Shown one piece after another: positions 52,010-64,000 of a stretch of DNA of 64,000 nt. The number at the start of each line of letters is the position of its first letter. Position 1 is the first letter of the stretch. Origin of the DNA: Puffinus mauretanicus (taxonomy: Eukaryota; Chordata; Aves; Procellariiformes; Procellariidae); NCBI GenBank assembly GCA_023333565.1, contig JAJKFH010004158.1, positions 806,001 to 870,000 on the forward strand. Reading direction: 5' to 3'. The notes below the pieces were generated by a model that saw only the letters and a list, made by a program, of their open reading frames with translations, searched no databases and had not been told where the DNA came from. Made by a program: the position numbers and the translations under genes.

Positions 52010-55000
52010 AATATAACCATGATCACATGGTGATTAGATAAACAAGCCGACAAGTTGCTAGCTTAATCATTTTTGTGGACACTCGCAACCTGGAAAGGAA
52101 GTGCCCTCATTTGGATCAGCTGCATTGAAAACTAAAGAGAAGAGCCATGAATCTTTTACTAAATAACCTACCTTGCCTTACTGAACTCATTCAGCCAGAG
52201 AAAACCTTATTTGCTGTCCACTCAAAAAATAACTCTCAGAAAGACAGTGAAATTAAGTACTGTGAAAAGCCAGTAACCTTTCTGTTACTCCAGTTACCCC
52301 AAGAAACAAAGCTGCACATATTCACTGTATCCCTTATAGACTATGCGAGAGTAATTAATTAGCATGCATATAAAACATCAAAGGAAAATGAGAAATTTTC
52401 AAAATGCATAAACAAAACATTCCCCTGAAGAAATCATCATATGTCTCTCAATTCCTCTCAAGCAAGGAACTTGCCTTTTCATTTTCCTTGAATGAAAAAA
52501 TTCAGCAGCAACAGCTACAGTTCCTGAAGAATGATTGCCTGAATAATCGCTGACGTGATAAAGAGGCAGCTGGTAGAAGATGGTTAATAGACCCAAAATA
52601 AGCATCTAGCAACTAATGCAAGAAAGAGAACGTCCCTGCTATGACACAGTGACACAAAGCAGGTAGAGTATTGAAATGATGGAGAGCCCTTCTTCATCCA
52701 CAGAAGCACACCGGGTAACTCGGTGATCCCTGGTTAAGTCAACCAGAGTCAATGCTGGCACCAGGGCACGTTATAAACCTCATGCAAGTCAGCAAAACCA
52801 AGACAGGTTGCAGGCCGAGATGCACTGGCTCTCTTGACAACAGGGCTGGCTCAGCCTCAGCGTGTCAGAAAAGATGCCCAGTGTGTGCTCATTGCTCTGC
52901 TGACTGAGACTGGTCTCTTGTCCGATCAGCATGGCAATCCACCTTCATCATCTACAACTCAGCCGCTTTTTCTGTACGAGTTGCAAATCTGGGCTCAGCT
53001 TACGGCTGCAGTCGAAGAGAGGTCAGTTACAAGAAGGTGGCTAAGATGCAAGAAAAACCACGTCGTTGCTGTTTCCCTGAAACACATGATATTATACCAT
53101 GCTTCACGTCACAGTCTACTACACTGATATCATCAGGAAAATACCTGCCATACAATTGCCTTAACAGTGCCAGCTGAATATAGGTGAATGCTATAATTAT
53201 TTAGGTCATGTGAGCAGATAGAGACTTGCACTAACAAGGTCTTAGGATTCCACTAAAGAAAAACTAGATTTTAAGTTTACCAAGCTGATTGATATCTGTT
53301 AGCATTGGAAGGGGTTGGGGGGGGTGGGGGGTGGAGTTTTACTGAAAATGCATTTACACTTAGGCTGCTGAAGAGGGATAGAGCTTCCCTGCTGCAGGAG
53401 GAATTATACTGGGATCCTGCAGGAGAGCTGCATATTTGCAAGAATTTCACTTTTCTGCAGCAGTCAGTAGATTTTTATTAGAAGTCAAGATTTTGGTTTC
53501 ATTCTTTTTCCAGCATTTATAGGGTATGCTTGCAGGGGGACCACATCATGGATAAATGGGTTCTCTCACAGTCTTGTAAAAAAATATAGCAAGCAATACT
53601 CAGAGACTCTCTGGGAAGCAAACTGCTTCAGAGCTGTGCTGTTTACTGTGCTATGTGATGGAGCTTTTCTGTCTGTCAGGGTATTTCTAATGCCCATGTG
53701 GAACATTAAGGCTTCAAGCTGCGCATAATGGGGGAAACAGCAGAAAGATAGCACCGCAACACTGAAAGGGAAAAGATCTCACTACTCTGTCAATTAGCAT
53801 TCTCATATGGGAAGAGAAAGTATATACAATGGAAATGCAAGCGAGAGATCTACTTACGCAGGTAGTTTCTCAATTATAAAATCTACCTATGAGAGTGTAT
53901 ATGCAACGTTTACATAAATTACACAGCCGTTCAGACACACGCATGCAGCTGTTCATGAGCTCAAGCACATCATTCTTCTTAAAACACACTCTACACCATG
54001 TCCAGAACTGCTATTCCAGAAACAAGTGTTGTACAGAGAAACATTAATTGACAGAGGTTTCAAAGTGTACATGAGCTCCTTAATGCAGAGTATTTAATCT
54101 TCTACTTATCCATATATAGCAAGCAAGTTGTTTTTTTAGGGTGGCAACATAATACAGCAAAAGTAATTTGAAACAAAATGTAAAGCACTAGTCAACTGTG
54201 AAATCTCCCATCATACACCGAATTGAACAGCAATGGGATATTGGCTTCATTGTAGTTACAGTTCCAACGAGGTTAAACATTTATTCTACCCACTGATTTC
54301 AATAAAAATGCCTTGTTCTCTACTGAAGCAATGTGTAGGGAATCAATCCTAGTTTCCTGAAGTGCCTTGCTAATGCTGCAAGAGATAAACAAACAAACAA
54401 AGCCCCCCACACCCACACCCTCTAAATTCCACTTGAAACTGGTAGTTTTTCTGAAAAAAAATGTGGTTCAATGCAGTGAGACGCTTAACCTTTACTGACA
54501 CTATCCCAGGCCCTCCTTGACACGCAGTGCCCCTAAGCACTGAGGGAAGCCTAAGCATTCCGAGATCTGCTGTTCAGCGATAGGAATAAAGTAACCATCC
54601 TGGACCTCGCAGAGCCCGGCTTCCTATGGAAATGCATCTTGCAATTGATTGCAAACTCTAATTGAAGGCTCGCCTGAAGTTGAGATATTCTCAATGTGCC
54701 TCTCCTTGCTGGACTCCCTGCTGTCTACTAATGCATCTACTGGGCAGGGGGAGAAGGGGGAGAAATTGCGGTGAGAGGCTCTTTCTTCTCCTTGCTGACA
54801 GGATCTTTGTGCAGGCAGTGGGAGCTCGGAAAATGCGCTGAAAGTGCAGCAGGTTGGGGTGGAGGAAGAGGAGGAGAGGGAGGGAGCACAGGACCTCTTG
54901 CTACAAGATGGGGTGCAGGGTTTTGGGGAGGAGGGCTGAATCTGGCAGAGACAATGTCAAGGCTGTGGGCTTTGCTGGAGCTCTCAGTATTTTGACTAGA

Positions 55001-58000
55001 ATAGGCAGCACATTGTGACAAGAGTTACAAGTACAAGGACTTGGGGATACACATATATATGAGGGACGTGCGGGAAGACAAGCTACCACAGCAAAATGAA
55101 GGGAGATAACAGTATTAAAAAGTCTGAGAAACTTCAGAGGGATAAAACATACGTAGGTAACGGACCAAAATACAAAGTCACATAAAGAAAACAGCCAGCG
55201 CTGCCAGCCCAGCTCTATCCTTTAAATCACTTCCACCACATTCAATTGCATCTGCTCTGACAGATGCAACCCAAGGACCCAGCTGGATTATCTAAAACCA
55301 GCAGAGTACTTGGTGAAGGCCATACACGTACAAAAACAAAATAATCTGACATTATTTCTACCGAAGCACAGTTTTTATCTCCTCTCTAAGTGAAATCAAA
55401 GATTTCCTAAGAGCACATAAAGAAAATGAGCTGAAACTACATATACTCGCTCCTTGTGAGGAAAAAAAATAAAAGAAAAAAAAAAGGGAAACAAAGATGT
55501 TCTTTTATCTTTTTCGCCAAAAGACATACATGGAAAAACATTATAGGGCAGGTTGGGTGAAAAAGCAAGAGACATATACTTAATCTACTTAGTTTACTCT
55601 TTTTAACAAATACATTATTGATTCTTGGTTTGTGTATATTATTCACACTGTGGGTTTTTTTTCCATTCTTGCCTCAGGCAGTGATAAACCATACTAAAGG
55701 GTCACACAGTCCAGCAGCTATTGTATTCAGGAAATCTACAACAGCTCAAAACTGAAATATTTCCAGATAATTCGGAGTTCAAAAATGCTAGTACATTTTA
55801 GAGGAACAGAGAGGGGGGTGCATTTCATTTTGGATGCTTAATGGCTTCAGTTCTTCACTCAACAGTAGGGCACTTCATACTACTTCAACACCCGCTACGT
55901 GAATGCTGCTAAAACAAGTGCTTGTGCAGGATGTTTGACTTGACACATCATTGCACTTTCTCAATATTTTATGCATTAATTTTTTAAGAGGAAACATTTT
56001 TTTCCTCCTTGCCTAGATGCTGCTTCATTTCTGTAGAAGTCATTTGCCTGGCAAGAGGTGAGCTCCATCTGAAAATACATATCCTTCTTTTTATCCAGCA
56101 AGGGTCACAGTGCGCCTTATTTGATTTTATGCTACTGTATGTATCAGCAACCAGCCAATCTACTCTAGATGCATAACTTCATTTCAGGCTGTATTGCAGC
56201 AACTTTGTGAACAGAAATTACGTGGAAGCCACCAGCAGCTATTCAGACTTCCTCCCAGTGCTGCACCGCAAACTGTTTTTACTTGTTCTGTTACCTGAGA
56301 TCACAGCAGTATACACAAAAGGAGAAATGTGATTAGAGTTTTAGGGATTGGATTAATAGGAAAACTGGTTTAAAGCGAGGACAAGGAAAACTTGAAATTT
56401 AAAACACTGATTTCAGCAAACCTGTTACAACTGTGCATCTCGTACTTCCAATACTCTTAGCAAGTCCTCGTGCTAAAGAGTATAGAACAAACGATTAACA
56501 GGTAAAATACAAAAATATCATAATCTCTTGGAAAACCTTGACTCTTCTTCCACCTTCTTTCCGTTTTTAAGGACTCATTCACTCACATGCTAATTACATA
56601 TATCCGCATTAGCACTCTCTTATTGCAACACTTCTCGACTGACAATCAGCCCCTAGCATCAGTTGCCTTTTAAACCCAACATCACTAGTTGATCAACAAA
56701 ATATCCCAGATTTCATCAGGTTCTTCAGTGTATCAAAAGATCACAGCATTAATTGTGTCAAACAAGTATTTTTTAAAAATATGATTTCTGCTAATATCTC
56801 TAATTTGCAATTCACTCACAATTATGCATTTAGTGAGTCTTGCATACTGCAATCAAAAAGGAAATTAAATAACTAGTTAATGGCACTTCCAATCCCACAA
56901 ATTCAAATCCAATTTAGTCTCAATATGAACTTTAGGTCTTATTAACACTTGTTTTAAATAGCACTGTAGCATTTTCAGCATGTATTCTGACAAGTTGTCA
57001 GTGTGATTTTTATTTTTTGTGGTTTTTTTTTTTAAATCATTATACAAGCAAATGTGTTCTGCTTTAGCAGGTAATGGAAATTCCTAAAGTTTAGAAAGGT
57101 TTAACAAACATCAACATTTCTGGTTAGACCAACATTGGTAAATCCAGCTTTAAAGTAAAAAGATTTCATTTTGCGAGAGGCCGTTCTTCAGGGGAAAGAC
57201 CCCACACAAACACGCTTTCCATGTCATTTTGAACACTATTCAAATTGATATAGGGGAAAGAGAAATGCCCATGCAAATTACAATTACTGTAGTCGGAAGC
57301 AATGCCCATATTTGAAAAGAAGGAGCCTATATGGTTGGTTAGATCAAGCAGCGAAGGATACGGAAGACTAAGAAATTTCTTTTGTCCAACAACCCAGTAC
57401 AAATAAGAAGCTGATCTGGACAATTTAAATGTAAATTTCTTACCACCTGTCAAATAAGTGAGATTTAAAGACCTCCACTTAAAAAACTAGGCATCTCCAA
57501 CCTGAGTCTTTAAGTGAAAATTGACCTCCCACCTCAATTTCCTTGTAAATGTGGCCATGTGGCAGCAGAAGGGGTGGTTTCTTCCAGCCTTTTATTGAAT
57601 TTAGCAATGAGACGACCCACGCTACACCTGGGCAAATCGACACTTTTGAGGCAGACCTCCACACTCCACGCCGCAGCCAAACACAACTAATCCTCTTGGA
57701 AACACGACATCCCAGGTAGATCAGCGGCAGGCATACGGAAAAGCATTTAAACTTACTGGACGGAGAAACGTCATTGATTATTAAGCAACGAAGCAAACTA
57801 GGGGAAATAAAGGATCTTTAATTAGGGGAAACGTAAAAAGGTGGGTCACTTCAAAAGAGCTTTTTACATAGTCGAAACTGAATGCGTTAGAATCGAGCTT
57901 ACGGAGCAGCTTTAGCTAATGTGATTTCCATTAATTTTCTCAGATCAAAGGGTCCTCTCTATACATACAATTACATTCAAGATAGCTTGCATTAACACAA

Positions 58001-58412
58001 CGGCTGCACATCTCCGGATTGTGAAAAATACCACTGCAATATTGAGTCGGGCCAGGATTATTTCAGCAACTTATCTAGTCTTCCTCACATCTCTGGGGAC
58101 AGAAGCCAGTAAAACCCTAAAACCGCATGAAGGAGGGAAAATTATCACTGTGTGGGACAAAATCTAGAGAAGTCAGGGCAATTCAGGCAGATTTACAGCG
58201 GTTTTACCTCAGCTCTCCTCACAGGACTTACCCCTGGAGGGGAAAAAGGGCCCTTCCCAGCTCTACGCCTTAGAACAGAACAAGGCATTTCACAAACTCT
58301 CCTCCTCCCACTGCAGTGATCACAGACAAGATGGTAAAGAATGTGTCTCAATTAAAATAAAACTTCATAAAATTTCCTGGTCTGTGGATAAGTTTTTGCT
58401 CTTGTACTGTGT
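52010..58412. other. Plain intron, nothing recognised
   Basis: Includes the G-rich tract at 53311 and a G-rich purine patch at 54740-54940 that gives glycine- or proline-rich chance frames. 56740-56900 is rich in homeodomain-type words. Confidence 0.5.
53311..53331 (+). repeat. G-rich tract with quadruplex potential
   Basis: Runs of 4, 8 and 6 G are separated by TT and T. The eight-G run can supply two stacks, so a quadruplex is possible. Confidence 0.75.
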
Positions 58413-58639
58413 GCAGGCGTCGAGGCGCCGGCAGCGGGGGGGGCTGTGGGGCGCTGGGGAGGAGAGCCCGGGGCGGCCCCGTGCCTGGCGCAGCCGGTTC
58501 CGGCCGGTTCCGGCCCGCTCCAGCGGCCCCACCACAGGGGGCAGCCCGGACCCTCCACGGTGCCAGCGGCGCCTCATGGGAGCTGGTTTTAGAAAGGGCA
58601 AACAGGGCCTGGCAGTGAGGAGAGGGGGAAAAAAATAAA
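58413..58639. other. CpG-rich GC block in the MACROD2 intron
   Basis: The stretch is strongly GC-rich with many CpG dinucleotides in an otherwise AT-rich intron. It includes a perfect 10-bp tandem duplication (CCGGTTCCGG, 58494-58513). It directly precedes the LTR remnant. It could be LTR-derived U3, a small CpG island with promoter activity, or a GC-rich host segment. A 143-residue minus-strand frame across it is proline- and arginine-rich, with no recognisable domain, and is most simply explained by base composition. Confidence 0.6.
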
Positions 58640-58954
58640 TGTGAGAAACGGCTCCGCAAGCTCCTCTTGCCGGAGGGGGTGGAGGATTTGGGGGTCGGGG
58701 GGCGACGTTGAGCCTGGGAAAGAAGGGGTGCGGGGAAGGCCTTTGTCTCTCACTACCCAAAGCTATTTTAACTGGCAATAAATTAATTTTCCCCAAGTCA
58801 AGTCTGTTTTGCCCATGATAGCACTTGGCAAGTGATCTCCCTGTTCTTCATCTCAACCCACGAGCTCTTTCATCTTATTTCCTCCCCGTCCTGCTGAGGA
58901 GGAGTAAGAGAGCGGCTGGGTGGGCAGCCAGGGTCAAGCCACCACGCTACCACA
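58640..58954 (+). mobile_element. LTR remnant of a second avian endogenous retrovirus family
   Basis: The 3' part of this stretch matches, from memory, the R-U5 end of an LTR family very common in birds. In order it has a GACGTTGAGCCTGGGAA-like segment, a TGGCAATAAATTAATTTTCC block with an intact AATAAA at 58777-58782, a CCCCAAGTCAAGTCTGTTTT segment, a TCTCAACCCACGAGC segment and a GAGCGGCTGGG segment. It ends near GGGTCAAGCCACCACG (58946), one base off the usual CA end, or a few bases later. No target duplication could be placed. The 5' boundary is uncertain: the CpG-rich block just upstream may be part of the same element or older host sequence. It is antisense to MACROD2. No retroviral coding sequence is present. 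Confidence 0.75.
58777..58782 (+). terminator. Poly(A) signal within the LTR remnant
   Basis: AATAAA lies in the TGGCAATAAATTAATT block of the LTR, where this family carries its polyadenylation signal. It could terminate antisense transcripts; it does not act on the minus-strand host gene. Confidence 0.5.
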
Positions 58955-60474
58955 GATTTCTGTGTCATAGAATATTCTAACTATTCTATTTTTTTTTCAC
59001 CAAAACACACAATTTGGAAACCTGCAAAATGAAGTCACAATAACATGCAGAAAAACTATAAAAAAGGCAGCGAATGGAAAACTATGCTGGTGAGACCAGC
59101 GTTATTTTGGAGGGGTGGGGGAGCAATTCTAGTGAGACTTTTCTAGTTAGATTTACAAAACTAACAGGCTGCCATTCTACAAGAAACAAAGTTGATGTTT
59201 ACAAATCAACTGCTAAAGAAAGGACCTCCACAACGAAGCAAGAAAACTCACAGTACTGATGAGTCAAAACAAATGGGATTAATACCTATGGTTATTTGAA
59301 TTATACACATTTATATATGAGCTTTGCAAAATAATCTCATGCAGCTTGATGCTTATACATTTAAAAGCTACTGAACTTATGGTAACTACCTGGAGACAGG
59401 AAAAGAATAACAGACGAAGTTTGTAGGGTTATGCCACTGGAAGTCTGAACATTACTACTTAAAATTATTTCAAAAAGCAAACAACGGTGCAGTTGCTATC
59501 TAAAACAATTAAGAATAAATAAAAATAAATTATATTAACACTGTAATAGATACTAATCAAGCCATGTTAAAACCACCATATGTCCAGCACTCGGTATTTA
59601 ACTTAAAAGTATTCTAGGAATAGAGAAAAAAATTGGCGGACGTCTGAATGGAAGGATCTCCAAAATTCAGAAGGGTCAAAGAAGGAGGATTTGTATTCCT
59701 TAGAAAACAAGAGATTACAATTAAACCTCTAAGACACAAAAGAATTTGAACCAACAGAAAGACTAATCGCTGCAAGGTATCTGAGTTCACACGAACACCA
59801 AAAGAAGGGAAATTAACTCAAATTAAGAAACCCCCTCTGCAATAGGAATTTGGGAGAAATTTCTCTATACAGACTGAAAGAGCAGGAAGGGGAAAAAAAT
59901 GCTAAAGATAGCAGTCAGACTAGCTTATGCAAACAGTTTCAAAACTAGTTAGAACACTATATGAAGAAAGAGCTAGTGTGCAGTATAGTGCCAAGTCAAA
60001 GGAGGAAACGATGCACGTGTGAGCTTCTGGGACATCCCTTGTGCTGAAATTTTAATATGGATCTTGTTTCCTATCGGTTCCCATCAGATTCCACATATAC
60101 CTTTCTCATGCTCTGTGTATGTAAGAGTGGGGACAATACCACCTGGTACACACTGAAAATAACTGATGATTCAAAAGGATGGAGGTACTTTTGAAAATTC
60201 AGTAAACAAATGAAAAAAGCCCGCACGCTAGTTTTAACATAGCAAGTTCAGAGAATGGCAAGACATCACCTTCTAAATCCAGTTTTAACAAGTGAAGATG
60301 CTACCGCCTCAAGCGGCTCATCTCTGTCCCCCAGGAGCTACTCCACACTCAGACCTGCTGGCCGAAACATCTGCGTGAACATCCTTTGCTTTAGTCCAAA
60401 CCACGTGGGGTGGGTTAGCTTCAATCTAAGTTTTTTTTTTTCCAGCCACGCTCCTTGGGATTGAAACAGGTTAG

Positions 60475-60580
60475 CAAGCAGTCATGCAAGCAGGCGGACG
60501 GACAGACGCGAGGCGGCTGTGACTCCTGGCACGGGGCGGCCGAGGGAACCGGCAGCGAGCTGTTGGAGGCCAGGCACCCT
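60475..60580. other. Short CpG-dense patch
   Basis: Roughly 100 bp holds many CpG (GCGGACGGACAGACGCGAGG and GGCACGGGGCGGCCGAGG) inside AT-rich intron, about 1.5 kb right of the LTR remnant. No frame or repeat is recognised. Confidence 0.5.
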
Positions 60581-61899
60581 CACAGCAGGTGGAACCGGAG
60601 TAGCCAAATAGTGCTTACATAGGATTGCTTGGATGTTTTGTTGGTGGTGGGTTTTGTTTTTTTAAAAGCAAAGTATCTTTTAAATAACTGTATCCAATGC
60701 GTATTAATGAGATGATACTGTCTTAAGCGTTGAAAATTATAGACAGATAAATTCAGGGTTGGATTGAAGCACACGATTTACCTCCTAGCGTTTACTAAGT
60801 GGATATTTAGATTTGTTGTGAAGGAAGAGGAAGAGAGTTTCATCATCAGTTCTGACATTTTAGGGGAAGATAGGAGCTTTATAATTTAGCGATCCAGAGA
60901 CATTAATGTATTTAGTAGGCAGTGACAAAAACAAGCAATAAATACAGAGTAACCTAAATAGCAGGGATCATACATTAAAACTTACAAAATTAAGACTACA
61001 CATGAAATTCAGGAGGAACCATTTTGTTTACTAAGTAGAAAACCAATGAAATATGTTGACAGTACGAGTCATAAAAACAAATAATAAAAATAAGTAGATT
61101 AAAAAAAATTGTGGAGCTAAGAGAAAACTTAAGTCACCAAGAATGATAAAATGTGGAGTCAGGCCTGAAATATATTCAGCGCAAATATCAAGGTGACCCC
61201 TTCGTAGCTGGAAGCTTTGATATCGTGAAACTTCACTGATTTGTGAAAATTTATCTATTAAGTAAACACAGTTCATTATCCAATGTAATTTTTTTCATGT
61301 AGGTAATTTCTTGAAATCATATGTAATTTAAACATAATACGTGAACTACAAGTCTATGTTTTATTGGCATAAGTGCTGATGGAGAAACATTTCTATCTAT
61401 TCCTTTTCAGAAAATGTTCAGCTTAGTTAAGGTCAGCATAAATGCCAAGTAATCAACATGGGAAACTCCAAAGGTCAACCACTAGGAAAAGAAATCCTGA
61501 AAACATGAAACAAGCTAAGGAAGGATTCGGAAGTTAATTCTTTACCATCAACTGCATGAAATTCCACAACTAGAACATCACTGACCGCCCTTGGTCAGTC
61601 AATTTTGAATACGCTGGCATTATTAAAGAAATTCAATAGTAGAGCAGTTAAATATTTCCATGTCACTTGCGCACAATTTTGAAAAACATCAACTAAAAAT
61701 ATACATGGGGAGTTGATAAAACCTTGTGTATGCACATAAATTAAGCAGCTAGACTTTCTTGTACATTCAGTTTGTCAGCTGTACATTCTCCACTCCTTGG
61801 TTGCCAAGCGTGGTAAATACAATCACTGCTTCTGATTACCTATATTCAATAAAATGGTGACAACTCATTCATCAGGCCACACAATAGCGAGACTGTTAC

Positions 61900-62040
61900 A
61901 AGGTTCCGCAACCTGAAACCCTCATTAGGGACGACACAGAAGCATTGCTAATATGCATCCTCATTACCTGCATCATGGCTGACAGCTTCGATTAGAAGGG
62001 AGCTTTGAGTCTCACATCTTCCTTTGTGAAGAGCCTATTA
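61900..62040. promoter_or_regulatory. Candidate conserved non-coding element
   Basis: GCTAATATGCATCCTCATTA, a MEIS-like CTGACAG and a TCF-like CTTTGAG occur within about 100 bp of balanced composition with no repeat signature. Function is inferred only from motif clustering. Confidence 0.2.
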
Positions 62041-63396
62041 CATACCAGTAAACTATTGCTTTACTGAAAACTAGTAAATTATAACTTATGAAGTCAACAG
62101 CAAAGTAAAATAGAAGATTCCTAGAGCGCTGACCAGCATGGTCAGCATGTAAGTAGAATCACTGTTTTCTTCTATATTGTATTTAGTACTGTGGAAAATG
62201 CAGCAACTTTTCCTTTCTTTCTCACTTTGGGAACTCGGCTTTATTTTTCTAAAAGAGACAAAAATAATTTCTCTTAATTAAGCAATGCCTGTTGAACAAC
62301 TGTATTGTTCTTTTCTCTCATTGCTAGAGCCAGGAAAAAAAAAACAAAACACCAAACAACCAAACATAGAAGACTACAATCAGCTAGCAAATACAGCTCA
62401 AAGTGTTCTTGGCCTTACAGCAGTAATGTTCCTAATGGCACTCGGCAAAAAAAAAAAATGTTCTGGACTCATAATGGTCTGCTATTTTGTGTTTACTAGC
62501 TACAACAAAAAGAATGGTTAAAAACCTATCAGTGGCATAACGTTTAGCACCTATTATGGACACAAGTATAACTACCTTACAGTAATTAAAGGCATAAGAA
62601 AATGATTAATGTTCTGAAGCCATGAAACTGCATCAGTTGAAAAGCTATTATGATTGCACTGTCTACAGCTCACAGCCTACGCTGGGCAATTTACGCTGAT
62701 ATGCATTCTGCATAAAACTGATACTCATTTTTTCCAACATTGGATAATGAACTGGCACATAAAGTTTAAACTACACACCACAGACTGGTCACCGCTGGAA
62801 CAGTCGATTTACTCTCATCCTAAGGATGCAACTGGTTTTTTTAGCATTAGGTTCTAGATCTTCCTATTCCGTATTTTTCTCATCAGAATGCCCAACAGTT
62901 CACACTATCATCTTCTCCATTTTAGAAATACGCTTTTGATCATAAAAACTGAGAAACAGGAAAATGGATACAGAAAACATGCTACCTGGCTGCCAGCTGA
63001 AACAATGTGCTGACATTTATACTGGCTCTTATTTAGCTCGGGGATGTCTGAACCAGGCCCTCCCCATGCAGGATCGGCATAACATTTATGCACATTGAAC
63101 AGGATCCTTCCTCAGCAAGTGACCTGTACGTGCTACTCAATTTGACTAAGCAAACCAGAATTTGTTTTTTGACAGAACAAGTCACAGTGTGTGATGAAAG
63201 ATGATATTTTCCATATGGGATACTTCCAACTCCTTGAAAGTGAAAGTTTAATGTTCTTATTCCAGAGAGAAATAAAAATGGAAGGGGACAGAAAGTCTTC
63301 CAGTGCCACAGCATCACATACAGTAAATTATTACCTTATAAATAGTATTATACGTTATTTCTGTTAAAGGGTTCTTTCAAACATCACAGAAAGAAA

Positions 63397-63411
63397 GGGG
63401 GGGGGGAGGGG
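63397..63411 (+). repeat. G10 run plus GGGG
   Basis: Ten G, one A and four G. Similar G-runs occur at 10308-10318 (11 G) and 13377-13386 (10 G). Confidence 0.9.
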
Positions 63412-64000
63412 CGGAAGTGATACACTGCATTGTCCAAAACTAAATTGGAAAATGATAGATACCGTTTATCACCTAGTAATCTATAGGAGAGCAAGCACTC
63501 CACTCTCGTATATCAGTAATGTATTGAAAGGAATAAAAAGAGAGACACACACAAATCACTTACAAATCAGACTTTAAAGTAATGTTCTTTCCAAGGGGCT
63601 AGATACTCTTTCAAGAAAAAGTTAGATAACGACGTCTTCTCTGCCCAAAAATGAATATTGTAAGAAAGGTATGATATGTTGGACCAGATTTCTCCTCTGC
63701 TGAAGTCAATGAAGTTAGAGTCAAAGCTAATAGGGTCAATTACTAAAACCTAGATTTATTCCTCTAAATGCAATGGAATGTTTCACAGCTAGTGCAAACC
63801 ACTATAACTTCTCTGAAACCAAGGTATATTGACTTACTCCAGCGTGAATGTAGCTCTGTTTCCATTTTAGTTACCAGATGAAAACCTACAATCATAGCAG
63901 TAATTGTATAAAGAACATTATTATGAGGAAGTCGGTTAAAGTAGGGTCTCATATTCCAAATATAACCCTAGAAGCCACACACGTGCTGCACCATTCCAAG

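Larger units (their letters stand above)
46334..64000 (-). other. MACROD2: MACROD2 intron upstream of the exon, partial
   Basis: In transcript order this is the last 17.7 kb of the intron that ends at the exon; its 5' end lies beyond the window. I looked for the preceding macro-domain segment (the phenylalanine-proline-cysteine and STGIY stretch) in minus orientation and did not find it. The intron holds a hairpin near 50.5 kb, a poly(A)-signal-plus-A-tract near 51.5 kb, G-rich runs, a CpG-rich block and an LTR remnant near 58.4-58.95 kb. MACROD2 introns of tens to hundreds of kilobases are normal. Confidence 0.8.
58955..64000. other. Intron with little recognised
   Basis: AT-rich; contains the CpG patch at 60475, a candidate element near 61900 and a G10 run at 63397. 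No other repeat or gene was recognised. Confidence 0.5.

Noticed and set aside
58523..58542. CTCF-like core (AGGGGGCAG) in the CpG-rich block
   Set aside because: The bases before the core are out of register with the CTCF consensus by one position, so the match is weak.
58365..58796. 143-residue minus-strand open frame, rich in proline and arginine
   Set aside because: It follows GC composition and crosses into LTR sequence. There is no domain and no splice or start context.
58960..58990. CATAGAAT-type words that might be an antisense CR1 tail
   Set aside because: There is no octamer array and no adjacent CR1 body.
1..64000. CRISPR arrays, operons, bacterial promoters or rRNA genes
   Set aside because: The window is vertebrate intronic DNA. 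No spaced direct-repeat array and no rRNA similarity were seen.
1..64000. FLRT3 nested within MACROD2
   Set aside because: FLRT3 would show as one long coding frame of about 650 residues; none is present.

Overview
This is vertebrate nuclear DNA, most likely from a bird. It is AT-rich and dense with stop codons, and it has no operons or long open reading frames. The avian signals are a CR1 LINE 3' end with the ATTCTATG-type terminal repeat and two LTR pieces of endogenous-retrovirus families that are common in bird genomes. I cannot name the species.

The one coding feature I can support is a 74-bp internal exon on the minus strand at 46260-46333. It has canonical splice sites on both sides and translates to FPNEPAAVIALNTIKEWL plus SKNHNE. 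This matches the end of the macro domain of MACROD2, a mono-ADP-ribosylhydrolase. The window therefore lies inside the very large MACROD2 gene, transcribed right to left. Positions 46334-64000 are the upstream intron and 1-46259 the downstream intron; both run off the window. I found no second MACROD2 exon, and FLRT3, which is nested in this gene in other vertebrates, is not here.

Layout: 1-6090 is plain intron with a bulged hairpin near 3.2 kb and a strong G-quadruplex motif at 5.3 kb. About 6100-7480 is a very old, decayed CR1-type LINE in minus orientation. About 8800-8935 looks like an L2-type LINE 3' end, overlapping the longest chance ORF. 9-27.9 kb is mostly unassigned intron. 27951-28096 is a G/T-only low-complexity block. 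Near 31.07 kb is a roughly 50-bp CR1 tail. 37.0-37.6 kb and 40.1-40.9 kb are GC-richer islands of unknown origin. 41297-41893 is a nearly intact solo LTR flanked by a 5-bp target duplication. The MACROD2 exon follows at 46.3 kb. Near 50.5 kb is a perfect hairpin, and near 51.5 kb a poly(A)-signal-plus-A-tract. 58.4-58.95 kb is a CpG-rich block joined to a second LTR remnant. The rest is plain intron.

There is no gene cluster working together here. The content is one exon, transposable-element fossils, simple repeats and possible non-coding regulatory sequence. I did not find an undescribed biological system; the most useful leads are listed as findings with their limits.
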